Below are positions 41,874 to 51,051 of a stretch of 64,000 nucleotides of DNA, one piece after another (the first letter of the stretch is position 1; every line of letters begins with the position of its first letter). The notes beneath the pieces are model-generated. The model ran no database searches. It was not told the DNA's origin and saw nothing but the letters and a program-made list of their open reading frames with translations. Origin of the DNA: JAWWPG01 sp033850885. Its GTDB lineage: Bacteria > Actinomycetota > Actinomycetes > Propionibacteriales > Nocardioidaceae. The stretch lies in the NCBI GenBank assembly GCA_033850885.1, contig JAWWPG010000064.1, positions 1 to 64,000 of the forward strand. The letters are read 5' to 3'. The position numbers and the translations under genes are program-made.

Positions 41874-44800
41874 TCAACCGTTTTGCGGCTCGGCAAGGAG
41901 CCGCTCGAGGGCCTCCCGACCCGGCAGGTCGTCGTACGTGACAACCTCGCCGCTGCGGACGTAGTAGAACGTCCCGGTCACCCGCCCGATGGCCACCCCC
42001 ATCAGCTCGGCCCAGGCAAGCCGGTACAGCGCGAGCTGGAGCGGGTCCGCGGTCTGCCCCCTGCCGGTCTTCCAGTCGACGACGTCGAAGCCGTCCTCGG
42101 TCGCGTAGACCGCATCGATCCGGCCGCGCACTACATAGCCCGCGAGCACCAGCGCGAACGGCGCCTCGACCTGCACGGGCGGCCGGTCGCCGTACGGACC
42201 GGTCTTGAACGCCTCGATCACCGCACGCAGCTCGGCATCGTCGGCGATGTCCAGGTCCGCACGTCCCGGCAGATCGTCAGTGTCGAGCAGCAGCGGCTCA
42301 CCGACGTGGGTCTCGACCCACGCGTGGAACCGGGTGCCGAACCGGGCGGCCGGCGACGGTTTGCGTGGCATCGGCCGGGCGATGTCCCGGGCGAGGCCTC
42401 GGGGGTCGTCGCCGAGCCGGACCAGGGTGGTCGCCGAGATCGCCGCCGGCAGCTGGACCACGACCTCGTCGACATCGGCCGTTCGAGCCTCCGCGAGCAG
42501 CGTGGCGAGCTCCAGGTCCCACTGCTGGACAACAGCCTGCTCGTCGAGCAGCAGCAGGTCGGCCGCCCTCTCCGCCGCCACCTGCCAGGTCTGCTCGCGG
42601 GCGTTCTCCACCAGGGTTGCGGCGTCCCTCCGCCGCGCGACCTCCGTCTCGCTCGGGGCGCTCGGCCAGGGCACCGGTAGATCCTGCCGGTTCGCCGGGT
42701 TGGCCACGCCGTCGTCCGGCTCGGCAACGTCAGGCTCGGCGCTCTCGTCGAAGGAGGCGAGCGATTTGCGGACCTCCTCGGCGAACAACGAAGGTCCACG
42801 CGGCTTCTTCTGCTGCGGCCCCCACCAGTGACAGGACACCACCAGCTCGGCGCGCGGGCGGGTTGCGGCGACATAGGCGAGCCGTCGCTCCTCCATCTCG
42901 GTGGCCGCCGCACACTCCCGGCCGTAAGCGGTCAGCCCCGCGTTCGACCGCTCTGATACGACAGGCAGGTCGGCGGCGTCACCCCGAAGGGGCGATGGCA
43001 GCACGCTCGGCGACACAGTCCACTTTGCCGCCGATCTGGGCACCGGAAAAACCCCTTTGGCCATGCAGGGCACGAACACCACGTCCCACTCGAGCCCCTT
43101 GGCCCGGTGCACGGTCAGCAGCTTCACCGAGTCGGCCTGGCTCGGCAACGCCAGCGACAGGCCCTGTCCGTAGTCCTCCTCGGCCTCCAGGTACGCGAGC
43201 AGGCCGGGCAGGGACGCCTCGGCGTCGACGCCGGCGAACGCCGAGACCGCGTCCACGAAGGTCGCCAGGTTGTCCCGCCGGGAGGCCGCCAGCCGAGACG
43301 TCGAGGACGCCAGCTCGACCTCCAGGCCGGTTACGTCGATCACCCGGCGGACCAGGTCGAGCAGCGGCTCTCCGACGTACCCGCGAAGCATCTCGAGCTC
43401 TCGGCTCAGCAGCCTGAACCGCCGGCGGGCGTCCGGGGAGTAGGGCAGCCCACCGGGGTCGGCCAGCGCCTCGACGAGCGAGACGACGTCCGCCGGGTCG
43501 ACACCGCTGACCGCATCGGCCAGCGCCATCCGGACATCGTCCGCCGCGCTCCCCGGCCCCCCGGCGACGTCACGCCCGTCGTGCGCCAGTCCCTTCGCCC
43601 GCCGGCCGAGCAGGGCCAGGTCGCGGGCCCCGATGGCCCAGTGCGGGCCGGCCAGCAGCGTGAGTAGGGCGGCGTTCGCCGTGACGTCACTCAGCACCTC
43701 CAGAGTGCTCACCACCTCGATCACCTCGGGCATCCGCAACAGGCCGGACAGGCCCACCACCTCGACCGGCACATCGACGGCGACCAACGCATCGTGGATG
43801 TCGGCGATGCTCTTGTTGTCTCGGGCCAGAACGGCGATCTCCGACCACGGCCTCGACACCACGGCATGGACGCGGGGCACCTCGGCGGCGAGGAAGTCGA
43901 GCTCGTCCTGGTAGGTCTCCAGCACGGCCAGCCGAACCGTTCCGTCGGAGGCGGACGCTTCCGGCTCGAGCGGGTCCGCGCCGGGGAAGGACGCATGCAG
44001 CGGGGTTGCGAGCACGTTCGCGGTCTCCAGGATGCGGCGCTGCGAGCGTCGGTTGACGGTCAGCGGGAAGCACCTCGCCGTCTCGCGGCCCGCGTGGTGA
44101 GACCGTCGGAAGTGGGCCGGAAAATGCTCGATGTTGCCGACGGAGGCGCCCCGCCAGCCGTAGATCGCCTGGCACGGGTCCCCAACTGCCGTGACGGGGT
44201 GGCCGAGGCCGGCATCGTCCGCGCCGTCGGAGAAGAGAGCGCGCAGCAGCCGCGCCTGAGCGACCGAGGTGTCCTGGTACTCGTCGAGCAGCACCAACGC
44301 GAAACGCTCCCGTTCGAGCACCCCGACCTCCGGACGGGCCTGCGCGAGACGCGCCGCGCCGGCCATCTGGTCCGAGAAGTCCATGACTCCCCGCTCGGCC
44401 TTGATGCGGCGGTAGAGCTCCACGAACGCGAGCAGCTCCCGACGCTTGCCGAACGAGGTCAGCAGCTCCTTGACCGCGTTGGTCGGGCGGCTGCTCGCCC
44501 ACCGCGGTGCTTCCCCGGCCTGGAACGCCAGCACGTCTGCCGGCTCGACCAGGTGCTCGGAGAGCTCGGCGTCCAGTGAGAGCAGCCCCGTCACCGCCGT
44601 CGGCAGCCAGGTCGTCAGGTGCTCGACAGCTCCCTCGAACCGTCGCACCGCCAGCGCGGCGAGCTGGAACCGGGTCGCGTCGCTGATCACCCGGGTGTCG
44701 GGCTCGAAGCCGATGCGCAGCCCGTGTTCGCTCAGCAGCCGGGCCGCGTAGGCATGGTAGGTGAGCACGGTCGGCTCCGCCGCCTCGGCGTCGGGCCCTT

Positions 44801-45122
44801 CGCCTCCAGCTTCCGCTGCCCCGCCATACCCGGGGGGTACGGCGGCCAACCCCGCCTGGGCCAGGTAGTCGCGTACCCGGTGCGAGAGCTCAGCCGCCGC
44901 CTTCGTCGTGAACGTCAGCCCGAGCACCCGCTCGGCGGGGACCTGACCGGTGGCGACCAGCCAGACGACCCGGGCGGCCATCACCGTGGTCTTGCCGGTG
45001 CCCGCGCCGGCGACGACCAGCCCGGGCTCCATCGGCGCGGTGATCGCGGCCAGCTGCTGGTCGCTGAACCCGATGCCGATCACCTGGCGCAGATCACCGG
45101 GCGAGGAGATCGAGCGGCTCAC
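41874..45122 (-). CDS. adnB: AdnB-type helicase-nuclease subunit
   Basis: About 1082 residues from a GTG at 45122 that overlaps the adnA stop (GTGA). Walker A is GAGTGKT (39-45). Helicase motifs follow (FALVLLDEYQDTSVAQARLL, AVGDPCQAIYGWRGASVG, LLTVHRAKGLEWDVVFVPCM). A C-terminal PD-(D/E)XK nuclease shows DGFDVVDWKTGRGQ and QLALYRLAWAELMG. AdnB pairs with AdnA to resect double-strand breaks in actinobacteria that lack RecBCD here. It matches Rv3201c. Confidence 0.93.
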   Translation of the reverse strand: MSRSISSPGDLRQVIGIGFSDQQLAAITAPMEPGLVVAGAGTGKTTVMAARVVWLVATGQVPAERVLGLTFTTKAAAELSHRVRDYLAQAGLAAVPPGYGGAAEAGGEGPDAEAAEPTVLTYHAYAARLLSEHGLRIGFEPDTRVISDATRFQLAALAVRRFEGAVEHLTTWLPTAVTGLLSLDAELSEHLVEPADVLAFQAGEAPRWASSRPTNAVKELLTSFGKRRELLAFVELYRRIKAERGVMDFSDQMAGAARLAQARPEVGVLERERFALVLLDEYQDTSVAQARLLRALFSDGADDAGLGHPVTAVGDPCQAIYGWRGASVGNIEHFPAHFRRSHHAGRETARCFPLTVNRRSQRRILETANVLATPLHASFPGADPLEPEASASDGTVRLAVLETYQDELDFLAAEVPRVHAVVSRPWSEIAVLARDNKSIADIHDALVAVDVPVEVVGLSGLLRMPEVIEVVSTLEVLSDVTANAALLTLLAGPHWAIGARDLALLGRRAKGLAHDGRDVAGGPGSAADDVRMALADAVSGVDPADVVSLVEALADPGGLPYSPDARRRFRLLSRELEMLRGYVGEPLLDLVRRVIDVTGLEVELASSTSRLAASRRDNLATFVDAVSAFAGVDAEASLPGLLAYLEAEEDYGQGLSLALPSQADSVKLLTVHRAKGLEWDVVFVPCMAKGVFPVPRSAAKWTVSPSVLPSPLRGDAADLPVVSERSNAGLTAYGRECAAATEMEERRLAYVAATRPRAELVVSCHWWGPQQKKPRGPSLFAEEVRKSLASFDESAEPDVAEPDDGVANPANRQDLPVPWPSAPSETEVARRRDAATLVENAREQTWQVAAERAADLLLLDEQAVVQQWDLELATLLAEARTADVDEVVVQLPAAISATTLVRLGDDPRGLARDIARPMPRKPSPAARFGTRFHAWVETHVGEPLLLDTDDLPGRADLDIADDAELRAVIEAFKTGPYGDRPPVQVEAPFALVLAGYVVRGRIDAVYATEDGFDVVDWKTGRGQTADPLQLALYRLAWAELMGVAIGRVTGTFYYVRSGEVVTYDDLPGREALERLLAEPQNG

Positions 45123-48100
45123 GACAGCACCGTCCCGGACCGCACCTGCGCCGGGCACATCGAGGTGAAGTCGCAGAACGTGCAGTGCCCCCCGAGCCTC
45201 GCCTCGAACCGCTCGGCGCGGAGCGTCCCCGCCGCGTTGATGAGCTGGATCTCCACCGGCGTCCGGCCGGCATCGTCAGGGCGCTGGGGCGGCTGCTCCT
45301 GCACCTTCGGGAGGTCCGGGTCGCCGACGCGCAGCTGCACCAGCTCGGCGCCGCCGGAGTGGGCCTGCTCCCCCACCTGAGCGTCGAAGGCGGTCCGGTC
45401 GGCCGCCAGCTGGTAGAGACCAAGCTGCGGGTTGTCGGCCAGTGACACCCCAGTCGGTGGCCGCTTGCTGGTCTTGAAGTCGACGATGTGCAGCGCGCCC
45501 TCACGATCCCTCTCCAGCCGGTCGACGCGACCCCGCAGCCGCACCGCCTCAGCGGACTCCAAGGGCACGGTGACGTCGAACTCGAGCTCGGTGGCGACCA
45601 CCTCCCGCTCGGGCCTTCCCCGGTGCCACGCGAGCAACCGCCGGATCGCGCTGCGGGCTTCGACGTACTCCCGCTCCCCGATCCATGGGCTGTCGAACTG
45701 CAGGCTCGACCACACCGAGTCCAGCAGTCCGAAGAGACTCTGTTCGGTGACCTCATCGATCTTGACGAGGTGGTCGGCGAGCACGTGCAGCACGTTCCCG
45801 AACCCCATCGAGCTCGAACGGGCGGACTCGCCGGCGGCCTCCCGGGAGAGGAACCAGCGCAGCGGGCACTCGAGCAGGCCGCCCAGCATGCTCCCCGACA
45901 AGGCCAACGGCTCGTCGGCAGCGCGGACCGGCTCGGTGCTGCGCGTGGGTTCCCGCAAACCCCACCACGTCGCAGGATCCGCCGCCGGTACGACGGGCCG
46001 GCTGCCCACCCGCTCGCCGGTCAGCCGCGCCAGCCGGGCGGCGGCCGCCAGTCGAAGCCCTTCGGACTGGTCCGGGTCGGCGACCACCCGGCGCAGCGCC
46101 GCTACCAGGCCCGCCAACGACAGCGGCCGCTCAGGCCTGCCGACGACCGCCGTCGGCCTCGCGACCAGGACCTCCAGCAGCCGGGAAGGCTGGTCGCCAT
46201 CCTGCTCCGGCGCAGCCACCGCCGTGACGACAAGCCGCTCACGCGCGCGGGTGACCGCGACGTAGAAGAGGCGGCGCTCCTCTGCGAGCATCGCGGCCAC
46301 GCCGGGTGGGTCGACGAGACCGTCGGCGCCGAGCCGGTCAGCCTGCAGCAGGGAGCCGCGCCGCCGGATGTCCGGCCAGCTGCCCTCCTGCACACCGGCG
46401 ACCACCACCACCCGCCACTCGAGGCCCTTCGCGCGGTGGGCTGTCAGCAGCCGTACCGCGTCGCCGTCCACCCCGACGTCGGCGCGGGTGTCGGCAGGGA
46501 TCTGCTGCGCCCCGATCTCGTCGAGGAACGCCTCGACCGAGGTGTGCTCCTGCTTCTCCTCGGCTCGGGCCGCCAGCTCGAAGAGGGCGCAGATCGAGTC
46601 GAGGTCACGGCTCGCGGAACGGGCGGCGGCCCCTCCCGAATCGAACCTCGCCCGCAACCGGCGAGGCCATCGGGTGCCCTGCCACAGGGTCCACAACGCC
46701 TCCTCAGCGGGCCGACCGGCCGCGAGAAGGCGGTGAACCTCCGCCAGAAGCACGCCCAGGCGTCGCAGGGCGACTGCCGCCGGGTCGTCGAGGTCCGCAA
46801 GCGTCGCCGGCTCGGCGATCGCTTGCCGGATCAGCTCGGCTGAGGTGGCCGAGATGCTCCGATCCGGCCGGGCAGCCTGGCGACGCAGCTTGCGGCCGAG
46901 CCGCCGCAGGGATGCCGGGTCGACATCGGCGAGCGGGGACGTGGCGAGCATCCGGGCGGTCTCGACGCTCATGGCGGTGGGATCACGGCCGGCCGAGAGC
47001 GCCTCGAGCAGCGGCTGGACCGCGGGCTCGGCTCGAAGCGGCACCTCGTCGCCAGCCACCTGGACAGGCACCCCCGCACCGACGAGGGACCGCCGGAGGC
47101 CGGGGATGGAGAGCAGGCCTGACCGTACGAGCACGGCGATCTGCGACCACGGGACCCCGTCCTCGAGGTGGGAACGGCGTACCAGGTCGGCGATCTGGTC
47201 GGCCTCCGCGCCCGGGGAGGAGTACGTGCAGACCTCGACGCGGCCGGCCCCGAAGTCACCCGGTACGGCGATCGGGTTGCGGAACGCGCGGAACGTGTCG
47301 GCGTCGATCGCGCCACTGACCCCGATGCCGGACGCGACCCGCCGCGACGCTGTGAGCAGCCGGCTTCCGAAGCGACGGTTGGTGCGGAGCGCCATGACCG
47401 GGGCGGGCGACCCGTCGACCTGCGGGAAGTCGGCCGGGAAGTTCAGGATCCCTCGCACGTCGGCACCTCGGAAGGCATAGATGCTCTGGTCCGGATCACC
47501 CACGACCACCAGGTCACGCCCGGCACCGGCCAGTGCACGCAGCAGCCGCACCTGGCCGGGGTCGGTGTCCTGGTACTCGTCCACGAAGACCGCGGCGAAG
47601 CGGGCTCCAAGATCGTCTCGGACGTCGCTCGACTCGGCCAGCAGCACCGCGCGGTGGATCAGCTCGGAGTAGTCGAGCGCCCCCTCGAAGTCGAGCACCG
47701 TCAGGTACTCCTCCATGAACCGACCGGCCGCCACCCACTCCGGACGGTCGGATCCCTGTCCCAGGCGAGAAAGGTCGTCCGGTGAGATACCCAGCTCGCG
47801 GGCGCGGGAGAGCACCGCATGCACCTCACGGGCGAAACCCCGGGTGCCCAGCGCGACCTCCAGCGACGCAGGCCAGGGCACGGTCCCGACCTCGCCGGAC
47901 TGGCCGAGCAGCTCGCGCAGCTTCACATCCTGCTCGGGACTGCTCAGCAGGCGCAGCGGGGTGGCATACAGCTGCGGCGACTGGCAGCTGCGCAGCAGCC
48001 CGTAGCAGAACGAGTGGAACGTCGAGCTCATCGGAACCGATGTGGTACGTCGCAACCGGGCGGTGATCTTGTCGCGGACCTCCAAGGCCGCCTTCCGGCT

Positions 48101-48316
48101 GAACGTGAGGACCAGGACCTGGGACGGGTCGAGCCCCCGCCGTTCGATCCGGTCGACGACCGCCTCGACCAGCGTGGTGGTCTTGCCGGTCCCGGGGCCG
48201 GCCAGCACCAGCAACGGCCCTCCCGGGTGGTCGACGACGCGACGCTGGTCCGCGTCGAGGACGGGCGCGGCCGCGGCCTCGCGCAGGTTGCGCTCCAGTC
48301 GGTAGGTGACGGCCAT
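45119..48316 (-). CDS. adnA: AdnA-type helicase-nuclease subunit with Fe-S nuclease
   Basis: About 1065 residues from the ATG at 48316. A longer frame to 49054 runs through the repeat and other genes and is not coding. Walker A is GPGTGKTT (40-47). Helicase motifs include AAVFVDEYQDTDPGQVRLLR and LLTAHRAKGLEWRVVVV. The C-terminal nuclease has ALHIVDFKTSKRPP and Cys for a 4Fe-4S cluster (GLLECPLRWFLS, then CTFCDFTSMC). It forms the AdnAB motor-nuclease and matches Rv3202c. Confidence 0.93.
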   Translation of the reverse strand: MAVTYRLERNLREAAAAPVLDADQRRVVDHPGGPLLVLAGPGTGKTTTLVEAVVDRIERRGLDPSQVLVLTFSRKAALEVRDKITARLRRTTSVPMSSTFHSFCYGLLRSCQSPQLYATPLRLLSSPEQDVKLRELLGQSGEVGTVPWPASLEVALGTRGFAREVHAVLSRARELGISPDDLSRLGQGSDRPEWVAAGRFMEEYLTVLDFEGALDYSELIHRAVLLAESSDVRDDLGARFAAVFVDEYQDTDPGQVRLLRALAGAGRDLVVVGDPDQSIYAFRGADVRGILNFPADFPQVDGSPAPVMALRTNRRFGSRLLTASRRVASGIGVSGAIDADTFRAFRNPIAVPGDFGAGRVEVCTYSSPGAEADQIADLVRRSHLEDGVPWSQIAVLVRSGLLSIPGLRRSLVGAGVPVQVAGDEVPLRAEPAVQPLLEALSAGRDPTAMSVETARMLATSPLADVDPASLRRLGRKLRRQAARPDRSISATSAELIRQAIAEPATLADLDDPAAVALRRLGVLLAEVHRLLAAGRPAEEALWTLWQGTRWPRRLRARFDSGGAAARSASRDLDSICALFELAARAEEKQEHTSVEAFLDEIGAQQIPADTRADVGVDGDAVRLLTAHRAKGLEWRVVVVAGVQEGSWPDIRRRGSLLQADRLGADGLVDPPGVAAMLAEERRLFYVAVTRARERLVVTAVAAPEQDGDQPSRLLEVLVARPTAVVGRPERPLSLAGLVAALRRVVADPDQSEGLRLAAAARLARLTGERVGSRPVVPAADPATWWGLREPTRSTEPVRAADEPLALSGSMLGGLLECPLRWFLSREAAGESARSSSMGFGNVLHVLADHLVKIDEVTEQSLFGLLDSVWSSLQFDSPWIGEREYVEARSAIRRLLAWHRGRPEREVVATELEFDVTVPLESAEAVRLRGRVDRLERDREGALHIVDFKTSKRPPTGVSLADNPQLGLYQLAADRTAFDAQVGEQAHSGGAELVQLRVGDPDLPKVQEQPPQRPDDAGRTPVEIQLINAAGTLRAERFEARLGGHCTFCDFTSMCPAQVRSGTVLS

Positions 48317-48350
48317 GGCGGCTATTTCACCACCGGTCGCCGACACTTCC

Positions 48351-48446
48351 GTTGAGCCGTCGCAGAGTTGCTCCTGTGCGATCGACCTAGCTCTGGCTCG
48401 CTGGCAACTTTGCGACGGCTCGACGGCAACTTTGCGACGGCTCGAC
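48351..48446. repeat. 22-bp repeats upstream of adnA
   Basis: Two tandem units GGCAACTTTGCGACGGCTCG... (48403-48424 and 48425-48446) and one inverted copy (GTTGAGCCGTCGCAGAGTTG at 48351). They are the same family as the array after adnB. Direct and inverted copies could form an 18-bp stem before adnA. Confidence 0.8.
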
Positions 48447-48453
48447 GGAGATC

Positions 48454-48783
48454 TCAGGACGACGGTTCCTGCGGATCCCACAGGCACGCCCTGAGGTTGA
48501 CGCGCAGAGTTCTCGCCTCGCGAAGCGAGCCCGTGAGCGGCGTCGACTCCTCGCGGTAGTGGCCGAGGGCGTCTCGCTGGTGCGACTCGGGCAGGCTGCC
48601 GTCCGCGCGCACGACGCGCCACCAGGGCACCGGTGCGCCGTACATGGCCATCACCCGACCGACGCCGCGGGCGCCACCGCGTCCGACGGCCTCCGCGACC
48701 AGCCCGTACGTCGTGGCGCGGCCCGGCGGAACCTGTTCCACGACGGAGAGCACCGTCTCGACATACGCCTCCTGGTCCGCCAT
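48454..48783 (-). CDS. Alkyltransferase-like (MGMT-family) protein without the acceptor Cys
   Basis: A 109-residue protein from the ATG at 48783; a GTG at 48801 is also possible. It has the MGMT DNA-binding fold (VEQVPPGRATTYGLVAEAVG then GGARGVGRVMAMYG). The position of the active Cys (PCHR in O6-alkylguanine transferases) reads PVPWWRVVRADGSLP, so both Cys and His are replaced by Trp. Alkyltransferase-like proteins flag alkylated bases for excision repair. It matches Rv3204 in position next to adnA. Confidence 0.85.
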   Translation of the reverse strand: MADQEAYVETVLSVVEQVPPGRATTYGLVAEAVGRGGARGVGRVMAMYGAPVPWWRVVRADGSLPESHQRDALGHYREESTPLTGSLREARTLRVNLRACLWDPQEPSS

Positions 48784-48855
48784 CGCCCAAGCATCCCGCA
48801 CCGCAGAGGTCGCCTGAGGTCGGCCGTCGTCCGGGCCAGCCTGATGCCCCCGCAG

Positions 48856-50103
48856 TCAGCCCGCGTGCCGCACGCGATAACGGGCATCCTTGAAGTGCAC
48901 GCTCTCGTAGCCGACCAGGCCGACGAGAAGCACAGCCACCACGGCGAGGTTGACCAGGCCGGTGGACGTCGCCACCTCCGCGAGTGCCCCGACCACCACG
49001 AGCAGAGCGGCGACCACCAGCCGAGGGACGTTCGGCGCTCCGATGTCTCGCCATCGCACCGCCGACATCGCCACCAGGTAGAGCGCCGCACCGCCGTACA
49101 GGGAGAACAGCGCGCTTCCGGAGAACTGAGCGTGTCCCCCATCCGTACCGGCAGCCGCCTGGCCGAGCACGACCTTGGTGCCAAGGGCGAGGTAGACGAT
49201 GCCGACGACCACCGGCATGTGCAGGTACGTGAACGTGTCCCGGCCGAGCCGCGTCCTGGCGTCACCCTCCAGCGCGGTGAGCGTACGCTCCGCGACAATC
49301 GCGACCACGTCGAAGTACGTCCACCACAAGGCGATACAGACCGCGATGCCCAACAGGGCCCCGAGCAGCAGCGACCAGGTGAGGGGGGCCCGGTTCAGGC
49401 CCACGCCGACACTCACGATCGACTCGCCGATCGCGATGATGACGACGAGCTGGTGCCGCTCGGCGAAGTGCCCCGGCGCCGGCAGCCGCCACCCGGACGA
49501 GCCCGATGCGAAGATGCCGACGTAGTCCGCGACTACGGCCACCGACCACAGCACCAGACGCCAGGTCTCGCCGGCCCATGCCCCCACCCCCAACAGCAGC
49601 ATCGCCGGCAAGGTGGTCAGGAACGCCTGCCCGACGGTACGACGAAGCTCGGTGTCCTCCCCGGCGGCAAGGGAGTAGACGGCAAGATGTGAGAGCCTGA
49701 CCACCGCATAGGCGACGACGAAGACCACCGGCCCGGCAAGCCCGCCAGGCCGGTCCTTGAAGGCCTCCGGGATCGTCAACGCCACGACGAAGAAGGCCGC
49801 CATCGCGAACAGCATCGACACGCGCAGCGGGCCTTCGTCGGCTCGAGCCTGGTTGCCGAGCCACGCGTAGGCGCTCCAGCCGAACCACATCAGGGCCGCG
49901 ACCACGAAGCCCTCCGTGAGGCCGATGGTGGTGAGCTTGTGCGCCATGAAGCTCGTCACCGACGTCACGGCGAACACGAAGACCAGGTCGAACAGGAGCT
50001 CCAGTGTCGTAACCCGGTGGGACTCATCGGTGGGAGTGAACGCGTACCCCCGTGGTCGCTGCCCAGGCGGCTCCTCGGAACGAGCGCGCCTGCCGATCCT
50101 CAT
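48856..50103 (-). CDS. LtrA family multi-pass membrane protein
   Basis: A 415-residue protein with about ten membrane helices. The family start TTLELLFDLVFVFAVTSVTS and later LVVIIAIGESIVSVGVG are typical of low-temperature-requirement protein A. Function is not established; related proteins may be transporters. It lies between the alkyltransferase-like gene and the broken phosphotransferase gene. No clear ribosome site precedes the ATG. Confidence 0.85.
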   Translation of the reverse strand: MRIGRRARSEEPPGQRPRGYAFTPTDESHRVTTLELLFDLVFVFAVTSVTSFMAHKLTTIGLTEGFVVAALMWFGWSAYAWLGNQARADEGPLRVSMLFAMAAFFVVALTIPEAFKDRPGGLAGPVVFVVAYAVVRLSHLAVYSLAAGEDTELRRTVGQAFLTTLPAMLLLGVGAWAGETWRLVLWSVAVVADYVGIFASGSSGWRLPAPGHFAERHQLVVIIAIGESIVSVGVGLNRAPLTWSLLLGALLGIAVCIALWWTYFDVVAIVAERTLTALEGDARTRLGRDTFTYLHMPVVVGIVYLALGTKVVLGQAAAGTDGGHAQFSGSALFSLYGGAALYLVAMSAVRWRDIGAPNVPRLVVAALLVVVGALAEVATSTGLVNLAVVAVLLVGLVGYESVHFKDARYRVRHAG

Positions 50104-50175
50104 GCTTGGTCAAGGTACCCGCTGGCGGTCGAAACGCGTCAGTGCCGCTCTTCCGCCGGCGACCGTGCGTTGTGG

Positions 50176-50992
50176 CTACCGGGCGAGCACCCGGTCGAGG
50201 ACCGGCCTCATCGCCACAGCATGAGCTGACGGATCCATTACTGGCTGGGCCTGTGCCTCACGAAAGCCCACCGTCGCAACACGGTAGACGAACGCCCGCA
50301 GCAACAGCTGGCGCCACTCGCCCACATCGGACCACTCGTCGAACAGCTGCGGCGGCGCCTCCTGCCACGCCACCCCGTCCACTGCAGCGACCGCGAGCGC
50401 CCAACCGACCGGACGCCAGTACGGCGGCCAGTCGATCACCGCCGGCGCGAGGCCGGAGGCGCCCAGCACGTTGCCGGCCAGGTCGCCATGGACCACCTGC
50501 GGGGTGGCCTGGACGTCCGCGTACGCCGCGAGCGCGGCCTTGACCAGAGCCCGAGTCTGCTCAGAGCCCACCACGGGACCGCCATCCCACGCGACCCGGT
50601 CACCGAACGCCCAGGCATCGTCACGCGTGTCCAAGAACGCCGGCCTGGGCACGTGGGCGACGGCTGTGTGGAAGGCCTCCGACGCCGAATCTGATGGCGG
50701 AAGCGTCCCGCGCCATCGAAAGGGACCGGCCGACGACGTACTCATGAGCACACCAACCCGCCCAGGACCAGCCGCCCTCGATGCTACGCAGCGGTCTGGG
50801 CACGCGAACGGAGGCGGAATCCCGCAGGCCGGCAAGGACATCCGAGACCCAGGCGTGCTCCTCGTCGTTGTCGACGGGCTTGAGGACCACGTCTGCGACG
50901 CGCCAGGTCCGGCCCTGCCCGCCGGCGAGGAGCCGAGGTTCCACCCACGGCACGGCGAACGCCCTGAGCACGTCATGGTCCGGGCCGGGCAT
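50176..50992 (-). pseudogene. APH-like phosphotransferase gene with one frameshift
   Basis: The 5' part from the ATG at 50992 (MPGPDHDVLRAFAVPWVEPR) reads through SVRVPRPLRSIEGGWSWAG to AHEYVVGRSLS near 50720. From about 50730 on, the coding frame shifts and gives RWRGTLPPSDSASEAFHTAV, the catalytic loop QVVHGDLAGNVLGA, and VIDWPPYWRPVGWALAVAAV. Joined, they make an actinobacterial TIGR02569-type phosphotransferase (near 272 residues) like Rv3205c. One frameshift separates the halves. It could be real inactivation or a sequencing error in the C/T-rich stretch there. Confidence 0.75.
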
Positions 50993-51051
50993 CGACCCGA
51001 CAGTAGCGCGGTGCCGCTGTCGCGACCGGCCACGGACCGCAACGGTGCCTG

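Noticed and set aside
48317..49054. Extension of adnA upstream
   Set aside because: It runs through the 22-bp repeat and the alkyltransferase-like gene and is not protein-like.
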